This document shows, one piece after another, positions 17,354 through 29,340 of a stretch of 35,656 nt of DNA (position 1 is its first letter; each line of letters begins with the position of its first letter). The DNA lies in assembly GCA_015501585.1 (NCBI GenBank), contig JADNRY010000604.1, positions 1-35,656 on the forward strand. The letters are read 5' to 3'. The notes below the pieces were generated by a model. That model ran no database searches and was not told the DNA's origin. It saw only the letters and a program-made list of their open reading frames with translations. Made by a program: the position numbers and the translations under genes. This stretch comes from Rhodocollybia butyracea. Lineage: Eukaryota; Basidiomycota; Agaricomycetes; Agaricales; Omphalotaceae.

Positions 17354-17625
17354 AAGCAGCCTAAAAAGCCTGCTTCTACATAGATATCCTGCTCTGTAAG
17401 AGTGTATATAGTATCTTTACATATATAAGAGGTCCCTGAAGCGAGATTATAGCAATAGCTGTGGTCAAAGCTGTTTTATTACCATATTTAGAATGCCAGC
17501 AAAGCGGCCTAAAAGCTTGTTTATGCATGGGCATTGTACCTAATAACAGTCTATACAGTGTTTATAGATGTACAGTAGATACCTAAAGCGAAATTGAAGC
17601 AGATATATGGTGTAATAGTAGCACT
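17354..17625. repeat. Diverged tandem duplication, ~150 bp unit
   Basis: Two copies start at GCAGCCTAAAAAGCCTGCTT (17354) and GCGGCCTAAAAGCTTGTTTA (about 17502). They share a matching end (TCCCTGAAGCGAGATT against TACCTAAAGCGAAATT). The copies have many substitutions and small indels, so the duplication is old. No coding potential. Confidence 0.5.
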
Positions 17626-17879
17626 GCTTTGATATTTGGGGTACCAGGGGATATTATGGAATTGTAGATCAATCGGTCATAGTAATGGTCTCGTAGATTC
17701 TATTTTTTGTGAGGATTGGATAAATTACGTTGGCTCTACTTTGACATCAGTCAAGCTTTACTCATGGGCTAAGGTCACAGGTGACTATATACCAGGAAAT
17801 TTACTAGTAGTGCACTACTCAGGCCCTTAAAAATCAATATTCAGGAGCACCCATGCATGAGCTTTAGACTCAATCCTGG

Positions 17880-18010
17880 CCCAAGGTCAAGACCCAGGGC
17901 CAGGGGTCAGCAAAATCCTGACCCTGGCCCTTGACCCTCTTTGACCCTCTGCAAGGGCCGGGTCGGGTCGGGTCAACCCTAGCTGGGTCGGGCCGGGTCG
18001 AGGGTCACTG
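17880..18010. repeat. GGGTC/GACCC-rich low-complexity repeat
   Basis: Runs of GACCC on one side (GACCCAGGGCCAGGGGTC, GACCCTGGCCCTTGACCC) and GGGTCGGGTCGGGTC on the other give many overlapping inverted pairs. It may be an end of a non-autonomous transposon, but no clean TIR or TSD was found. Confidence 0.6.
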
Positions 18011-18029
18011 ACCCAGCCCTCCCCATCAC

Positions 18030-18310
18030 TAGTCAAAATGATTGTCTTAAATTTGGGCACTCTAAATGATTGTCTTAATTTAGGGACTCTATTTGATTGT
18101 TTGATCAAGGCAATCCAAATGATTGTCTTAATTGGGCACTCTAAATGATTGTCCTTAAACAGTAGGCAATCCAAAAAAATTGTCTCAATTTTGAACATTC
18201 TAAATGATTGTTTGCTCAAGACAATCAAAATGCGTGTTTGGCAAGAAAACATCTATATGATTGTTTTTTTCAAAAAATGATTGTCTCAGACAATCAAATT
18301 AAGTGTTTTT
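18030..18310. repeat. Interspersed AATGATTGTCTTAATT array
   Basis: About ten imperfect copies of a (T/A)AATGATTGT(C/T)TTAA motif and its reverse complement (CAATC...) at 25-50 base spacing. The array ends in GTGTTTTTCCTTCCCGTAGTGG, which looks like a transposon terminus read outward. No partner terminus was found on the left. Confidence 0.6.
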
Positions 18311-19761
18311 CCTTCCCGTAGTGGTCTATCTAAGGTGTTTCAAACTTGGTTTAAAATTTTTGAAGCTTAGGCTAAATAGAAATTCGTCCCTGGCACTGCG
18401 GCCATTGCATGTCCCAAGTGCATCCAAGCATCTGGCCATGTGTCCTGGCCGACAGTCCGAGACACTGACAAGGTCGTGCAGCCTAGGCCGGAACGGAAGC
18501 GGAGCGGACGTAGGGGCCGAAAGCAAGATCAGGATCGTGGGAATAATATCCGGAAACGGTGGGACTTCGATGAAGCTATTAGCAACACCACCAAGGTTGT
18601 CCCAGAAGGAAAGGAAGTAAAGTGCAAGAAATCACTGAGGTCGGACCGAGGTATGAGCGTGAGAATGGTCCGAGATATGTCCGAGGTAAGGACCAAGCCG
18701 AGTCGGCCGGTATTGGACAGAACGGCGAGAATAAAGAACAAAGAAAAGGACTTAAAGGAAAGCTTGGAAAAGTATGATAACTTGTAACTCGTGTAATTTG
18801 TGATTTTTGGCCAAGGAATGATAGCACAAAGTACCTAGCTTATATACAAGTGACCTAATTGTTAAATAAAGACAATAAAAGCCGGACCAAGGTAGTGCCA
18901 AGGCCGGAACGAGGTGGAATCAATACAAATGATAAAACAATAAGCAATAGAATAGAAAAGACAAAAGAGATGAACGTTGGCACACTGCGGACCGCTGTGG
19001 GAAAGGAATGAGTACCGAAGGAGTCCACCGATATATCGGCCGAAGGTATGGCCGATAAAGGTGTCGGAAATGTGAGTGCCAAAGTAGGAGTGAATTTGTG
19101 AAGTCCAAAGGTATATCGGAAGGGATAAAATAGAGAATGGAGTTTCGGAGCCGCCAGAGGTTGTGGAACCTATTGGAGCTGTGAGAGACCGTGAGAAAAG
19201 GTGAGGGAGTCGCCGAGAGTCTCGGAATGAGTCGGAACATCTCGGAATAATGATGGAAAGGCATGAACGTAACAGACACGTGACTAGCCTGAATTTGTCA
19301 AGATGGCCCAGGCCAGTGACTTATATGGGTTTTGTGCCCATCCCATGGCACTTGGCATCTGAAATTTCTGATTCAATCATTGGTGGGACAATGCAACACA
19401 CTTCAGTAAGGTGAGTATGCTGTCAACCATTTGTTAACTAACTGGCTGTTTCTACAGATCATGTCATGGATTCCTATTCATTTGCCAAGTCTTAGATTTT
19501 ATTTTATCCAAAGCATTGATGAATGAGTCTGTTACTAGTATGAGTCTGTACCCCACTAATTATGTGTGGACCAGCAATTTGCCCAGTTATCCCCAAAAAC
19601 TATATTTCTGAATGAGATATGATTATAACCTTGCACTGAAATAATGACCAAAGACTCATCAGCGACTAGATTTTTCCTGTACTTCTCAGGAATCCAGAAC
19701 ATGTGAGCATGCACAGTGGGAAAATCAATCCACCCATCTGTATTTAATGTCCACGTGGAAA
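18311..19761. other. No supported gene
   Basis: A Lys/Arg-rich plus-strand frame (18440-18787, 115 codons) and Ser/Leu-rich minus frames (18855-19279) occupy a stretch rich in CGGAA/TTCCG repeats. That composition alone explains the open frames. A minus-strand TATATAAGC at 18839-18847 next to CTTGTAACT-type sequence is LTR-like, but no second copy exists in the window. Confidence 0.45.
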
Positions 19762-22700
19762 CTAGAAACCACGAGGTAAGGAGAAAACATTATAGAAAAG
19801 AAAAAGGCACATACAGAGAGGAAACAAAGATAAGGGGTAATGGGGTCCATAATCAACCTTGGCTCTCTCAGGTGAGAATGCCACAGAATGGACAATGCCC
19901 CCAAATGCCTTTCCAAAATGCACAACCCATAATCTTATCGTCTCATCATGAGAGCCAGAAACAATTTTGTCTCCATTGGGAGAGAATGCCACAGACGAGA
20001 CTATACCAGTGTGGCCCTGAAGTGGCTTACCTTATTGCTCCATCAGGAGAGAATGACACAGCCCAGATCCAGTCTGTATGGCCCTGGAATGGCTCACCAA
20101 TGGCCTCGCCAGTTTGAGTTTTCCATAATCTTATTGTTTTGTCAGAGGATCCTGACACAATTCTTTTGCCATCAGGAGAGAATGCTACAGACCAAACCCA
20201 CTCTGTATGACCCTGGAAAGGACCATCAATGGCCTCTCCAGTTTGCACATTCCACAATCTTATTGTCTTATCATGAGATCCAGAAGCAATCTTTTCTCCA
20301 TCAGGAGAGAATGCCACAGATGAAACCATACCAGTATGGCCTTGCCAATGGCTCACCAATTGCCTTTCCAGTTTGAGCATTCCACAAGCTTATTGTCATA
20401 TCTTGAGATCCAGAAACAATTATTGCTCCATCGGAGAGAATGCGACAGACAAGACCATGCCACTATGGCCCTGGAACGGCTCACCAATAGCCTCTCCAGT
20501 TTGCACATTCCACAATCTTACTGTCTCATCATCAGATCCAGAAATAATCCTTCCTCCACTAGAAGAGAATGCCACAGACCAGACTCTACCACTATGGCCC
20601 TGGAATCGCTCACTGATGGCCTCGCCAGTCTGGACATTCCACAATCTTATTGTCTCATCATAAGAGCCAGAAACAATCTTTTCTCCATTTGGAAAAAATG
20701 CCACAGATGAGACTGTACCAGTATGGCCCTGGAATGGCTCACCAATCGACTCTCCAGTTTGAGCATTCCACAATCTTATTGTCTCATCATCAGATCCAGA
20801 AATAATTCTTTTTCCATCGGGAGAGGATGCCACAAACCAGACCATATCAGTATGGCCCTGGAATGGCCCACCAATGGCCTCTCCAGTTTTGAGCATTCCA
20901 TACTCTTATTATCTCATCATCGGATCCAGAAACAATTCTTTCTCCATCAGGAGAGAATGCCACCGAGTTGACCTCTTTGGTATGGCCCTGGAATGGTTCA
21001 CCAATGGCCTCTCCAGTTTGAACATTCCACAATCTTACTGTCTTGTCCTGAGATCCAGAAACAACTATTTTCCCATCAAGAGAGAATGCCACAGACCAGA
21101 CTGTACCAGTATGGCCCTCAAATGGCTTCTCAATGGCCTCTCCAGTTTGAAACACTCCATAATCTTATTGTCTTGTCCAATTTTTTTCCCACCAGGAGAG
21201 AATGCCACGGACCACACCCAGTCTGTATGGCCCTGGAATGGCCCACCAAATGGCCTCTCCAGTTTGAGCCTTCCATAATCTTATTGTCTTATCATCAGAT
21301 CTGAAATAATTTTTTCTCCATCAGGAGAGAATGCCACAGCGTTGACCTCTTCGGTATGACCATGGAATGGCTCACCAAGTGCCTCACCAGTTTGAGCATT
21401 CCACAATCTTACTGTCTTGTCAGAACATGCCGAAACAATTGTTCTTCCATTGGGTGAAATGCTGACCGCCAATACTCTTGATTCTGTCTTCCATTTTCCA
21501 ACCTGTGAGCCTACTCTTTTTATTTTGTACTTTCAGTGTACCTTTTAATCTTCCCAAGATTTTCAGTGTGTCAGCCCAGAAAGGCAGAATGCTCAAGTAC
21601 AAGTGTGGTGTCATGCCACTGACACTACTAAAAGTAAAAGTTTCCACTATCTCCTTGACACTGCTTATGTCTTTCAGAATCATCTTAAATGCTCCACTCC
21701 TCAATACATTTCCACTTGAATGCAGAATCTGCATACATATGTCCCAGTTCCTTTTTCTCATCATACTCATACTTATTGGTGGCCCCAAGCAAACTCATTA
21801 CTTCAATCCAATTTATGACTTTTTCACTCAAAAACCCTTTCAGATTTCTAATAACTGTGTCATCCAAAGCCTGATTGTCCTAGATGATATCCCCAATATC
21901 TACAACAATAGTGCAAAGTATCATCAACTGCATCCGAAATTCTATCTTGAATATTGGGAACATCCTTGTCAGGTATAAAGGATGATGGCAGGTCAGCCAT
22001 ATTGAATCTCAGTTCTTGCATAACTGTAAAGCATGCATCACTCAGCAATGTGTGGTGCTGCATTGCATCACAGTAGTGCTCCTTAGCACGGCTCTGACTG
22101 GATATATATCTGCAAAGGAAGCATGAAATATATAGATAGCTTGTTCCTGTTTAGCTATATAAAGGACAGATTCCAAATTTGATATAGTCTCCTCTACAAG
22201 TGCCAATTCACAATGCAATAATTTGGCGATCACTTTACAAGGGACTGGCTGTCCAACTGTGATTGCTGTGTGCAATACTCTCAGATACAGTACATGCATA
22301 TCATATGAAAACTTCATCTGAACTAGGAATAGCATGATCGACAACCACGTCATACAGCTCATCCAGACCCTTGGTCTGACTTGGGTCAGGGGATTCTGCA
22401 AGGCTGAGAGCCCATGCTAGTCTTTGTTTAACTAGTCCTGGTCTAGCAGTGATCCATTTCACCATTGTCGCAGCATAAATGAATAATTTACCAGATCTTT
22501 TAGCTAATGCCTTTATATTGTTTTCTGCAATAATTGGTATTTCTTCAAGCTTTTTGTGGAGAAAAAGGATGATATCACTCTCCACCACATCCATCTCCAC
22601 ATTATGCAGTAAAAACCTTGAAATTTGCAGATTCTGAAGTGGACTGGTGAAGTATTCCGCGACATTTTTCTCTGGCCTGCTTGTCAAGAAGAATTTCAGC

Positions 22701-23462
22701 CCAGGCAGATAATCTCTTGTAATAGCTGAGATCAAGGCTTCCAAAACAACATTGACCCCAGTGCACTCATCCAATGCATCAATAACCACTACAGCGCCTA
22801 TAAAGCCTAACATGTCTGATCTGACAACTCTCTTCCATGGCTTGATAATTCTGCACATTAGGAGGTTTTGTAGCCAGGTCTGGATTCTCCTTTAGCTCTT
22901 CTTTCAGAGCCTCATCAAAAATAGGAGACAACCGTGAGAGCTGATAAGCAATGGTTGGAATGATCCTTTGGTACTTGCTACAGCTGGGAATCTGTCTGGA
23001 ACAGAAGAATGTTCCTGCTAGTAGCTCCTTTTCTGTAAGCATCTCACAGACTGATTTTGCAATAGTACTTTTCCCTGTTCCAGCCATACCGCAGAGCCAG
23101 TATCCTTGCACACCCATGCTCTGTGGTTGGTCAATCCATTCCCCGATCTTTTTCAAAATCTCAACCCGGGTACCTGGAGTGCAAGATGATTTAGCATGCT
23201 CTATGCCATTATCTGCATCATAAAATGCTTCTGCAGAGTATTGTAGCTTGTTCGTGAGCATTTCCTAGATACTGTTCTCATACTATTTTTAGAATTGGAA
23301 TACTTAAGTATATACCTTGTAGCCTTCACTTTCATTTTCTGTAACATTGTATGTTAATATTGGGACAGCAAGCAGAAAGCAGACCCGCATACTGTAGTAG
23401 TTTCCGTGAATGTTCAGGAACTCGCCTCCCTGGATTTGAAAATTCTGGGCTTGTTGAAACAT
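19762..23462 (-). pseudogene. NACHT-WD40 (NLR-like) gene, degenerate
   Basis: Exon 1 (23393-23462) encodes MFQQAQNFQIQGGEFLNIHG and NYY, the typical N-terminal signature of basidiomycete NACHT proteins. Introns at 23339-23392 (GTATGC, TTAAC branch, ACAG; 54 bp) and 23265-23315 (51 bp) give KNESEGYK and then EMLTNKLQYSAEAFYDADNG. The NACHT domain shows Walker A GMAGTGKST (near 23080), Walker B VVVIDALDEC (near 22780) and FFLTSRPE. Winged-helix-like linker sequence follows (VLHTAITVGQPVPCKVIAKL), then WD40 repeats from 21472 to 19762. Such proteins act as cytosolic NTP-driven sensors in fungal non-self recognition. The frame shifts near 22855, 22320, 22080 and 21870 and repeatedly in the WD part. 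The 3' end is unclear. Either a pseudogene or heavily mis-sequenced. Confidence 0.8.
19860..21475 (-). repeat. About twelve near-identical WD40 repeats
   Basis: Units of about 126-129 bp each encode a WD motif of the type [34 protein letters not shown]. The marker TATGGCCCTGG recurs at about 20082, 20209, 20337, 20465, 20597, 20725, 20853, 20982, 21110, 21227 and 21354, with degenerate units at 19890 and 20010. DNA identity between units is very high. Small indels separate five frames: 19762-19992, 20027-20380, 20420-20896, 20847-21155 and 21281-21472. Confidence 0.93.
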
Positions 23463-23757
23463 CGATTGTGCAGCAATTAATATTGTTATCAGTACGCTTT
23501 CTGATGCCGGTCTTTTTGGGTTTATCCAGACTTTATCTCGGAAGGAATATGATCAGTTTCAGCATAAAGCACACAGTCAAAATTCAAGTTTACCTCAAAT
23601 GTCAATGGCAAGGCAAAGCAAAAGGATGGGGATCCGGAAAGGGATGATTTAATGAGACGCCTCTTTATATACCAAGATCGCATTGATCTCATGATCATCC
23701 ATCAATATCAATCCGCCAGTGTTTGTACCTTTCTTCCTTACGGTGCCGTGTAATATA
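23463..23757. other. Upstream region of the NACHT-WD40 gene
   Basis: No gene. It should hold the promoter, but no TATA box at a convincing distance was found. The hAT-type MITE begins 295 bases upstream of the start codon. Confidence 0.4.
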
Positions 23758-24284
23758 TAGGGATCCGCACCGTACAAAAACGGCCGTAAAATTCCCAATA
23801 TTTGCTTGTTACGGGACGGCTACGGTACGGCTTCTAACCGTAAAAATATGGTATACGGCAGGTGAGATCGCAGGCTGGGAAGCCCCTGAGTGTCTTAATT
23901 GCACATAGGTCACTAATCCAACCATTTTTGGGCCTGCAGACATTTGAGAATATGCCAAATTCTCCCAGTATGAGGTGCCCGTATAGCAGCCGTATGTAAG
24001 TATGGCACATACTCACACGTGCTCTCGCACTGCCACTGTCCGTATATACAACGATTCGTACATTAGACCACCATCCCAGATAACCTCGTATAACGACTAC
24101 TACCATCGCGTATTCTCCTGTTACCTGAAGATCTGTTCGTTAGTGTTCTGTCGGGACTGAACGACAGCCTTTCACCGTATGAATACGGCCGTAAAAGGTG
24201 CCCCCAGGACCCTTTACGGTACGGTTACGGGACTCATACGGCCGTACCGTAAGCCGTATCTTACGGTTACGGTGCGGATCCCTA
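23758..24284. mobile_element. hAT-type MITE
   Basis: A 527-bp element with inverted ends TAGGGATCCGCACCGTA, flanked by an 8-bp direct duplication GTAATATA (23750-23757 and 24285-24292). Both the TSD length and the (T/C)AGGG terminus are typical of hAT transposons. It has no transposase. The terminal ~130 bases on both sides are packed with CCGTA/TACGG motifs and the palindrome ACGGCCGT, which fit the subterminal binding repeats that hAT transposases need. An autonomous relative elsewhere in the genome must have mobilised it. Confidence 0.92.
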
Positions 24285-24292
24285 GTAATATA

Positions 24293-25040
24293 TCCTTCCT
24301 TCCTCCTTCCTTCCACTTCCATCACGCTTTGATCTCCCTCAATACTTTCGGTACTCATTGCGAAACCTGTCACAAACCTGTCGCAAACATGACAGCCGAA
24401 GAACAGAAACTTGAAGGGAGGCGACCCAAAGCGGGTTGTATAGTTAGTGCTATCGACTGGGTTGTCTTGTAGGATGTAAACAAGAATGTAAATGCGTTGT
24501 CGTTAGGATATCGATGCACATTTGGAGCCGCTGAGGTAGCGAGGAAGAAAATGGGCCAAGGATCGCCCCATCCGACTTGGTGATCTGACGACTAACTTCA
24601 GCTATGTTCTTGTCCAACTCTACCCTACCCCTGGTTCAGTGAATTCGTCCATACCTTTGGCCGAACTGAACTCGACACTCGAGCCTCTTTGTATTAATGC
24701 AACAGTAAGCCCATACAAGCCATTATTATGATTATTATTTATCCAAATACTCGGAAAAACTTTTTTGTTTAATTTACCTCCATTGAATAACCCTCATACC
24801 GCTCAGAGCCAAGTCACGTATCCAATCGAAAATTCAATCATTATCACACATAATTATCTCGCACAGAACATATACACATGTAACAATGATAGTAAGTCAC
24901 GGTATGAAATACAACGAATAGAGGAGATAATGTTGAAGCTCGTAAACGGCTTAGACTAAGCCACGAATCCTCACGCTATCATCTCCGAACTGAGTCTTCC
25001 CCAAGTTCATTTACTTCCACCTCACTATTCTTGTTGCCAC
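24293..25040. other. No gene seen
   Basis: A short TTCC-rich run at 24292-24320, otherwise AT-rich sequence with no frame that looks coding and no repeat. Confidence 0.5.
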
Positions 25041-26840
25041 TCAATTATGCTCCTGCGCCTCGTCTGGACGGACGCAGACCATCCATGCACGGCCATTCCC
25101 GTCAATACCTGATGGATATTCTGTTCCCTTCATTCGTCGATTAGTGTACTTGACATTCACGCGGTCACCATTTGTCCTGTTCCAGTCGAAAGCAAGTAAG
25201 ACGTGAGTGGCATGCGCTAGTTCAGTTGCGGCGAAGGTACGTCCGAGGGATAGGAAGTGCTTGTTTCTGCTATACAGTTCCGGAAAAGATCGAGGGACGG
25301 ATTCGGGAGGTTCTTCAGTAGTCGGAACGGAAGATGAAGTAAGGTTGGTATTTGGATCTATCCGCAACAGTAATAGAAGGTGATCGATAAAGAGTGTAGA
25401 AACTCGCGATAGCAAAGAAAACGAAGAAAACGCGGGACAGTAAGGAGTGTAAGCGCCAAATGGACAAGTGATACCGGATGAAAGTGAAAACGGAAACGAG
25501 GAACTGGAAGGAAGGAAGTTTCTGGAGTGCGGGACCCGGACGTAGTACAATGGAGATGAGCCCAGTGAACGAACGAGCCGAAATCGTTGAGAGTGAGAGC
25601 AGTGCAAGTACAACGAACGAATATCAAAAAAGAGAAAAATCAAAACAGACCTGGAACTTACCAGACTCGTCGTTGTCCGCCTGTTGCGCACCTTCAAACG
25701 GGAGAATGTCCCCAGGTCCCTCTAGTATAAGCATCAACGTCAACCTCTGATCTGAACCGATTTTCAAAACCTCCCCAGATGCAGTAGCAGAACATGCCAG
25801 AATCGGATTTGTGACGGCACTCACTCGGTAATCCACTCCATGGGCTTGGAAGAAAATGTTGGCATTTTAGGATGCGCTGCACTGAGCGTAACTGTGGTTT
25901 GCGAGCGGAATGATATTAGGCAGAAGTTGTTTGAGCTCGTAGGAAAAGTTGGGTTTGTGCAGGGATCGATGAGACTTCCGCTGTTGCCTATCTAAGGAAC
26001 ATCGCGGTCAATTCTTGAAAGACAAAAAAACAAAAAGGAACCTATCAGAAGAAAGAGGAAAGGTATGAACAAACAAGGGATATCAATGAAGTGGGAAATG
26101 AGAAGCGACCAACCCCCGAGCCCCAACAGATAAGACTCTGTATAACAACCTGACTGAATATGAGGGCGGCAAATGAAGATAAGAACGCGAAAGTAAACAG
26201 CGAATAGTACCAAAAACAGAGACAGAATGAAAAGTGAACCGGACTTACTCAGCTTCGACTACTTTCCCCGTCGGAATCAACACTCCATGCGTGCGAGATC
26301 TAGAGGCTCGAGGATACAAGCACAATTACCAGCTCCGATAGAGACAAGAAAGGGAGAACCAGTATGGATGACTTTTTGTCCACAAACCGGGCAGAGACGC
26401 GACTTGGAGCTCTGGAGCTTGGAGAACAACATATATCCAAAGAAGTCTTCTATAGGATAGATGTGGTGATGCCCTCGAAGGAACAGCAGCGATCGACAGA
26501 GAGAGAAGCCGTATTTTTCGCTGAACTAGCTGCTCGCCTTGTGGATCCAGAAAAAGACAATAATCGCGTCTAATCGCGTGTGATAGGCGCTAACAAGTTC
26601 TGCGTGGAATTTAGCGCCAGCCTGTGCCAAGCCATCGATCATGTCTTCATCCAACGCCTTGGGCGAACGAGCCCGTCTGATAGAATTCCTACCCCCGACT
26701 CAAGAGTCAATATTTCCGTTCACCAAAACCACTCGGAGGAGAAACGACAAGATGCAGAGTTTTGGGCACTACAAAATGAAATTGCAGGTACGGCGCGTTT
26801 TCAATCGTGTATGTTTTCTTTATCCGTTGGATAGCTCCGG
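25041..26840 (-). other. Unresolved multi-exon gene, probably minus strand
   Basis: Several minus-strand pieces look coding. 26249-26530 reads EDFFGYMLFSKLQSSKSRLC, a CPVCG motif and CACILEPLDLAR, then after one frame change HGVLIPTGKVVEAE ends at a GTAAGT donor (26248). 25660-25840 reads SAVTNPILACSATASGEVLK and LTLMLILEGPGDILPFEGAQ to another GTAAGT donor. 25041-25340 reads FPELYSRNKHFLSLGRTF, TELAHATHVLLAFDWN and a clear stop. The two CT-rich introns implied (about 235 and 320 bp) are long for this genome. In-frame stops remain (for example between KASS and FSEKYGF). The plus strand is also open across 26340-26830 in the mirror frame. Family unknown; the CPVCG motif could bind zinc. Confidence 0.4.
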
Positions 26841-26886
26841 AATGTGACTCACCACCAAAAAATCGGTCGCGCTCGGATGGCCTTCA

Positions 26887-27494
26887 ATGAAACTGGCGAC
26901 AGCGAAATTACGCTCATTAGATAATATACAGGGATGGGCAAAAGCTCGCAGCAATAACTCTTTCCGACGACAAAGCTATCTATACATTCCAACTCAAGCG
27001 CTCATCGACATCAACACCCTCCAACCATCATTCCCTTCCAGCCTCATCAAAGTTCGTACACATTCCATCGAACTCAGTATGTTTCAGTGATTGCCCAGAC
27101 GAGGTTGTGCTACAGAATGCGAAAATGACAGTGAGAGAGATGTACGCGAAATAGAGCGACAAGATACAGATTGATACCACTCACCTTGTGTCTGCTACAC
27201 CTGCTGCTACTCACAATGGTGCTCATGCAACCAGCAGTGCCGATGCTGCTCGTGGAGTTGAGTATCTATATCAGCGCTCAGCGGGCGTTGTCATTGAGTA
27301 TCCCCAACTTTTCCGACAGCCTCAAACCTCTTCTATCTATTACACCCGGATGCCAGCAGTTTGAGAACGACAATTACGTGCAACGCATCCTACAGATCGG
27401 ACAATCGTACATCGATATTCCATTTTCGGCAACGGACGCTATTCGGGACACTCAACAGTCGATACTAGACTTCCGTGAACGCGCGAACGATTAA
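26887..27494 (+). other. Possible coding region of unknown function
   Basis: The best frame is 27290-27494, reading SIPNFSDSLKPLLSITPGCQ and QIGQSYIDIPFSATDAIRDT before a stop at 27492. It opens without a good start, so it would have to be a 3' exon. Codons end in C or G more often than in the neighbouring sequence. No domain recognised and no firm splice sites found. Confidence 0.25.
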
Positions 27495-29340
27495 ATGTCT
27501 GCCTCGCTTCGCCTACTGCTTATCCAAATGCCATGATATGTTCCTCTTCTTGCCGTTGGTCCGATTTTGAAGACTCTTCGCAATGGTTCAAACGTTCAAG
27601 CCCAGTAAGAAGTGTCTACTGCGAACTCGTGACTAAGTATTGCGTTTCATGAGTACCAGCTATGGCGCTGATGAGTGTGATATCAGTCCTGGCCAGGCCA
27701 GGCAGCTTTGCGACGCATACATGACCGCAGGTATCTTTCCGAAAGTATAGGTACCCGAGAAGTGACTACCGCTTTCTCATCTGGTAAGCTCATAGAAGTT
27801 GCTTTGATTATAATTGCTCACACATAAGTAGCTTGAAGGCGGTGGTGGTGTTGTGAGTCTTCGCTGATTCGAATGGAGATCTATAGACACCACCTTCTCG
27901 AGAAGGAGGGAAGAGAGTGGCAAACTGAATGAGAGTGACACACAATCTGTCATGCGGCAGGTGTGACAGGGTCGGTCTGGGTTGCGAAAGGCGCTGTCCC
28001 GCCTCATGCCAGCTGAACTCTCGTCAAGTGTTCATCATATCTCTCATCATTAATGCTTTAGATGAACTGTTGCCACGTACTTTGCCAAATTATCCTACAA
28101 GTGTTGGTGTTTCAAGTCGATTCCGAGTCGAAACCGAGTTGTTCCGAAATAAGCGCTGCATTATTTAGGCGCTTCAATCAATTTTTACTTTCGTCTTGTA
28201 ACGCCCACATCTCCAGTGATCATGAAGCAGATCGTCTGAAAAGCGCCTGAGTACCCGGCCTTGATGTACATAATCGAAGCAGTAAAGATCGGACTTTTCG
28301 GGTACGCTCATCTGTCTGTGTTCTCTAGTCATCCCTGGACTAATATCTATCTCTTCCAGACCTGACGTCTTTGCCCCTTGATCAGCCTATATTTGTTTCA
28401 TGGAGCCAGCCTGCTGGTACAAAATCAGTTTACATTCCCTGCATTCCCTTTGCCTTCTGCTCGATTTATGCATACGCACTTCTGTCACTGCTGTTGGAAC
28501 CATAACTAAAGTTCCGGAATGCCGCCGGGACTTACTAGTCGAGTGGTTGGCCCTCTCGAAGTGCTACGAGTTTGGTATATCTGGTATGTAACCCACTTGT
28601 CTGGGGTCGTGCAATGATACACCGATGCGCGCCCTTCCTTTGATAACTAGTATGTACATCGATTTACGTTTCCGTTGCAACCGGGCTTGCTTAGTACCGC
28701 TGTGACAGCCTGTGAGAAAGGAAACAATGTCAATTCAAGAAATGGATACGAGGCATACCAGAGCGTACCCCAGGTAAGATTCGGCTATGACTATGCCGGT
28801 AGATCTTTCAAGATGTTATTCCCGACCATCATATCAAGTCCCGGGAAGAATCAGCAATAGGCTAACGCTCTTGAGCTCTCGTTAATGTTTGATGGGCCCA
28901 GCCTCAAACATCCCGCCAATGGCAAGCCTCCTATGTCCGATAAGTACCTTGAGGAAGCACATTCAGCGGCTTTATTTGGAGACAATATCGACTGATGCCG
29001 CTGGTGCTCTTAGACTTGTAGGATCAGGGGTGAGAAAGAAGTCAACTAATATCAAGGATATGGGACAGAGGAGCAAAAGTCAGCATCGCAGCAACTGAAG
29101 ACAGGATTATAGCTTCCGGTAAGTTCTTCATTGTGGTCATGTTCTTTGCTTGTCGGTTTTTTCCTCTACTCTTAGTGTCCTACTTTCTTATTAACAATGT
29201 TCTACTAGTTTTCTCCCTTCGGATGACATGCTGGCTATAACTAGTTAATGTGCCTCAATGGGCATGGTGCTACATCATACTGTTGCCATTTCTAGCGTCC
29301 TTGTTTGCTATGCATGGTCAGAGATGGGTGCCTACGTTCA
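27495..29340. other. No supported gene
   Basis: Only short frames on both strands (under 80 codons) with no family resemblance. No tandem or inverted repeats of note. Confidence 0.5.

Noticed and set aside
18440..18787. Lys/Arg-rich 115-codon ORF as a nuclear protein
   Set aside because: Composition follows the local CGGAA-rich repeat; no start context, exon partners or family match.
19860..21475. Regularly spaced repeats as a CRISPR or satellite array
   Set aside because: The ~128-bp unit encodes a WD40 motif; spacing and coding explain it fully.
27929..28168. Cys-rich 79-codon frame as a small secreted protein
   Set aside because: No signal peptide, and the Cys spacing does not match any family I know; likely chance.
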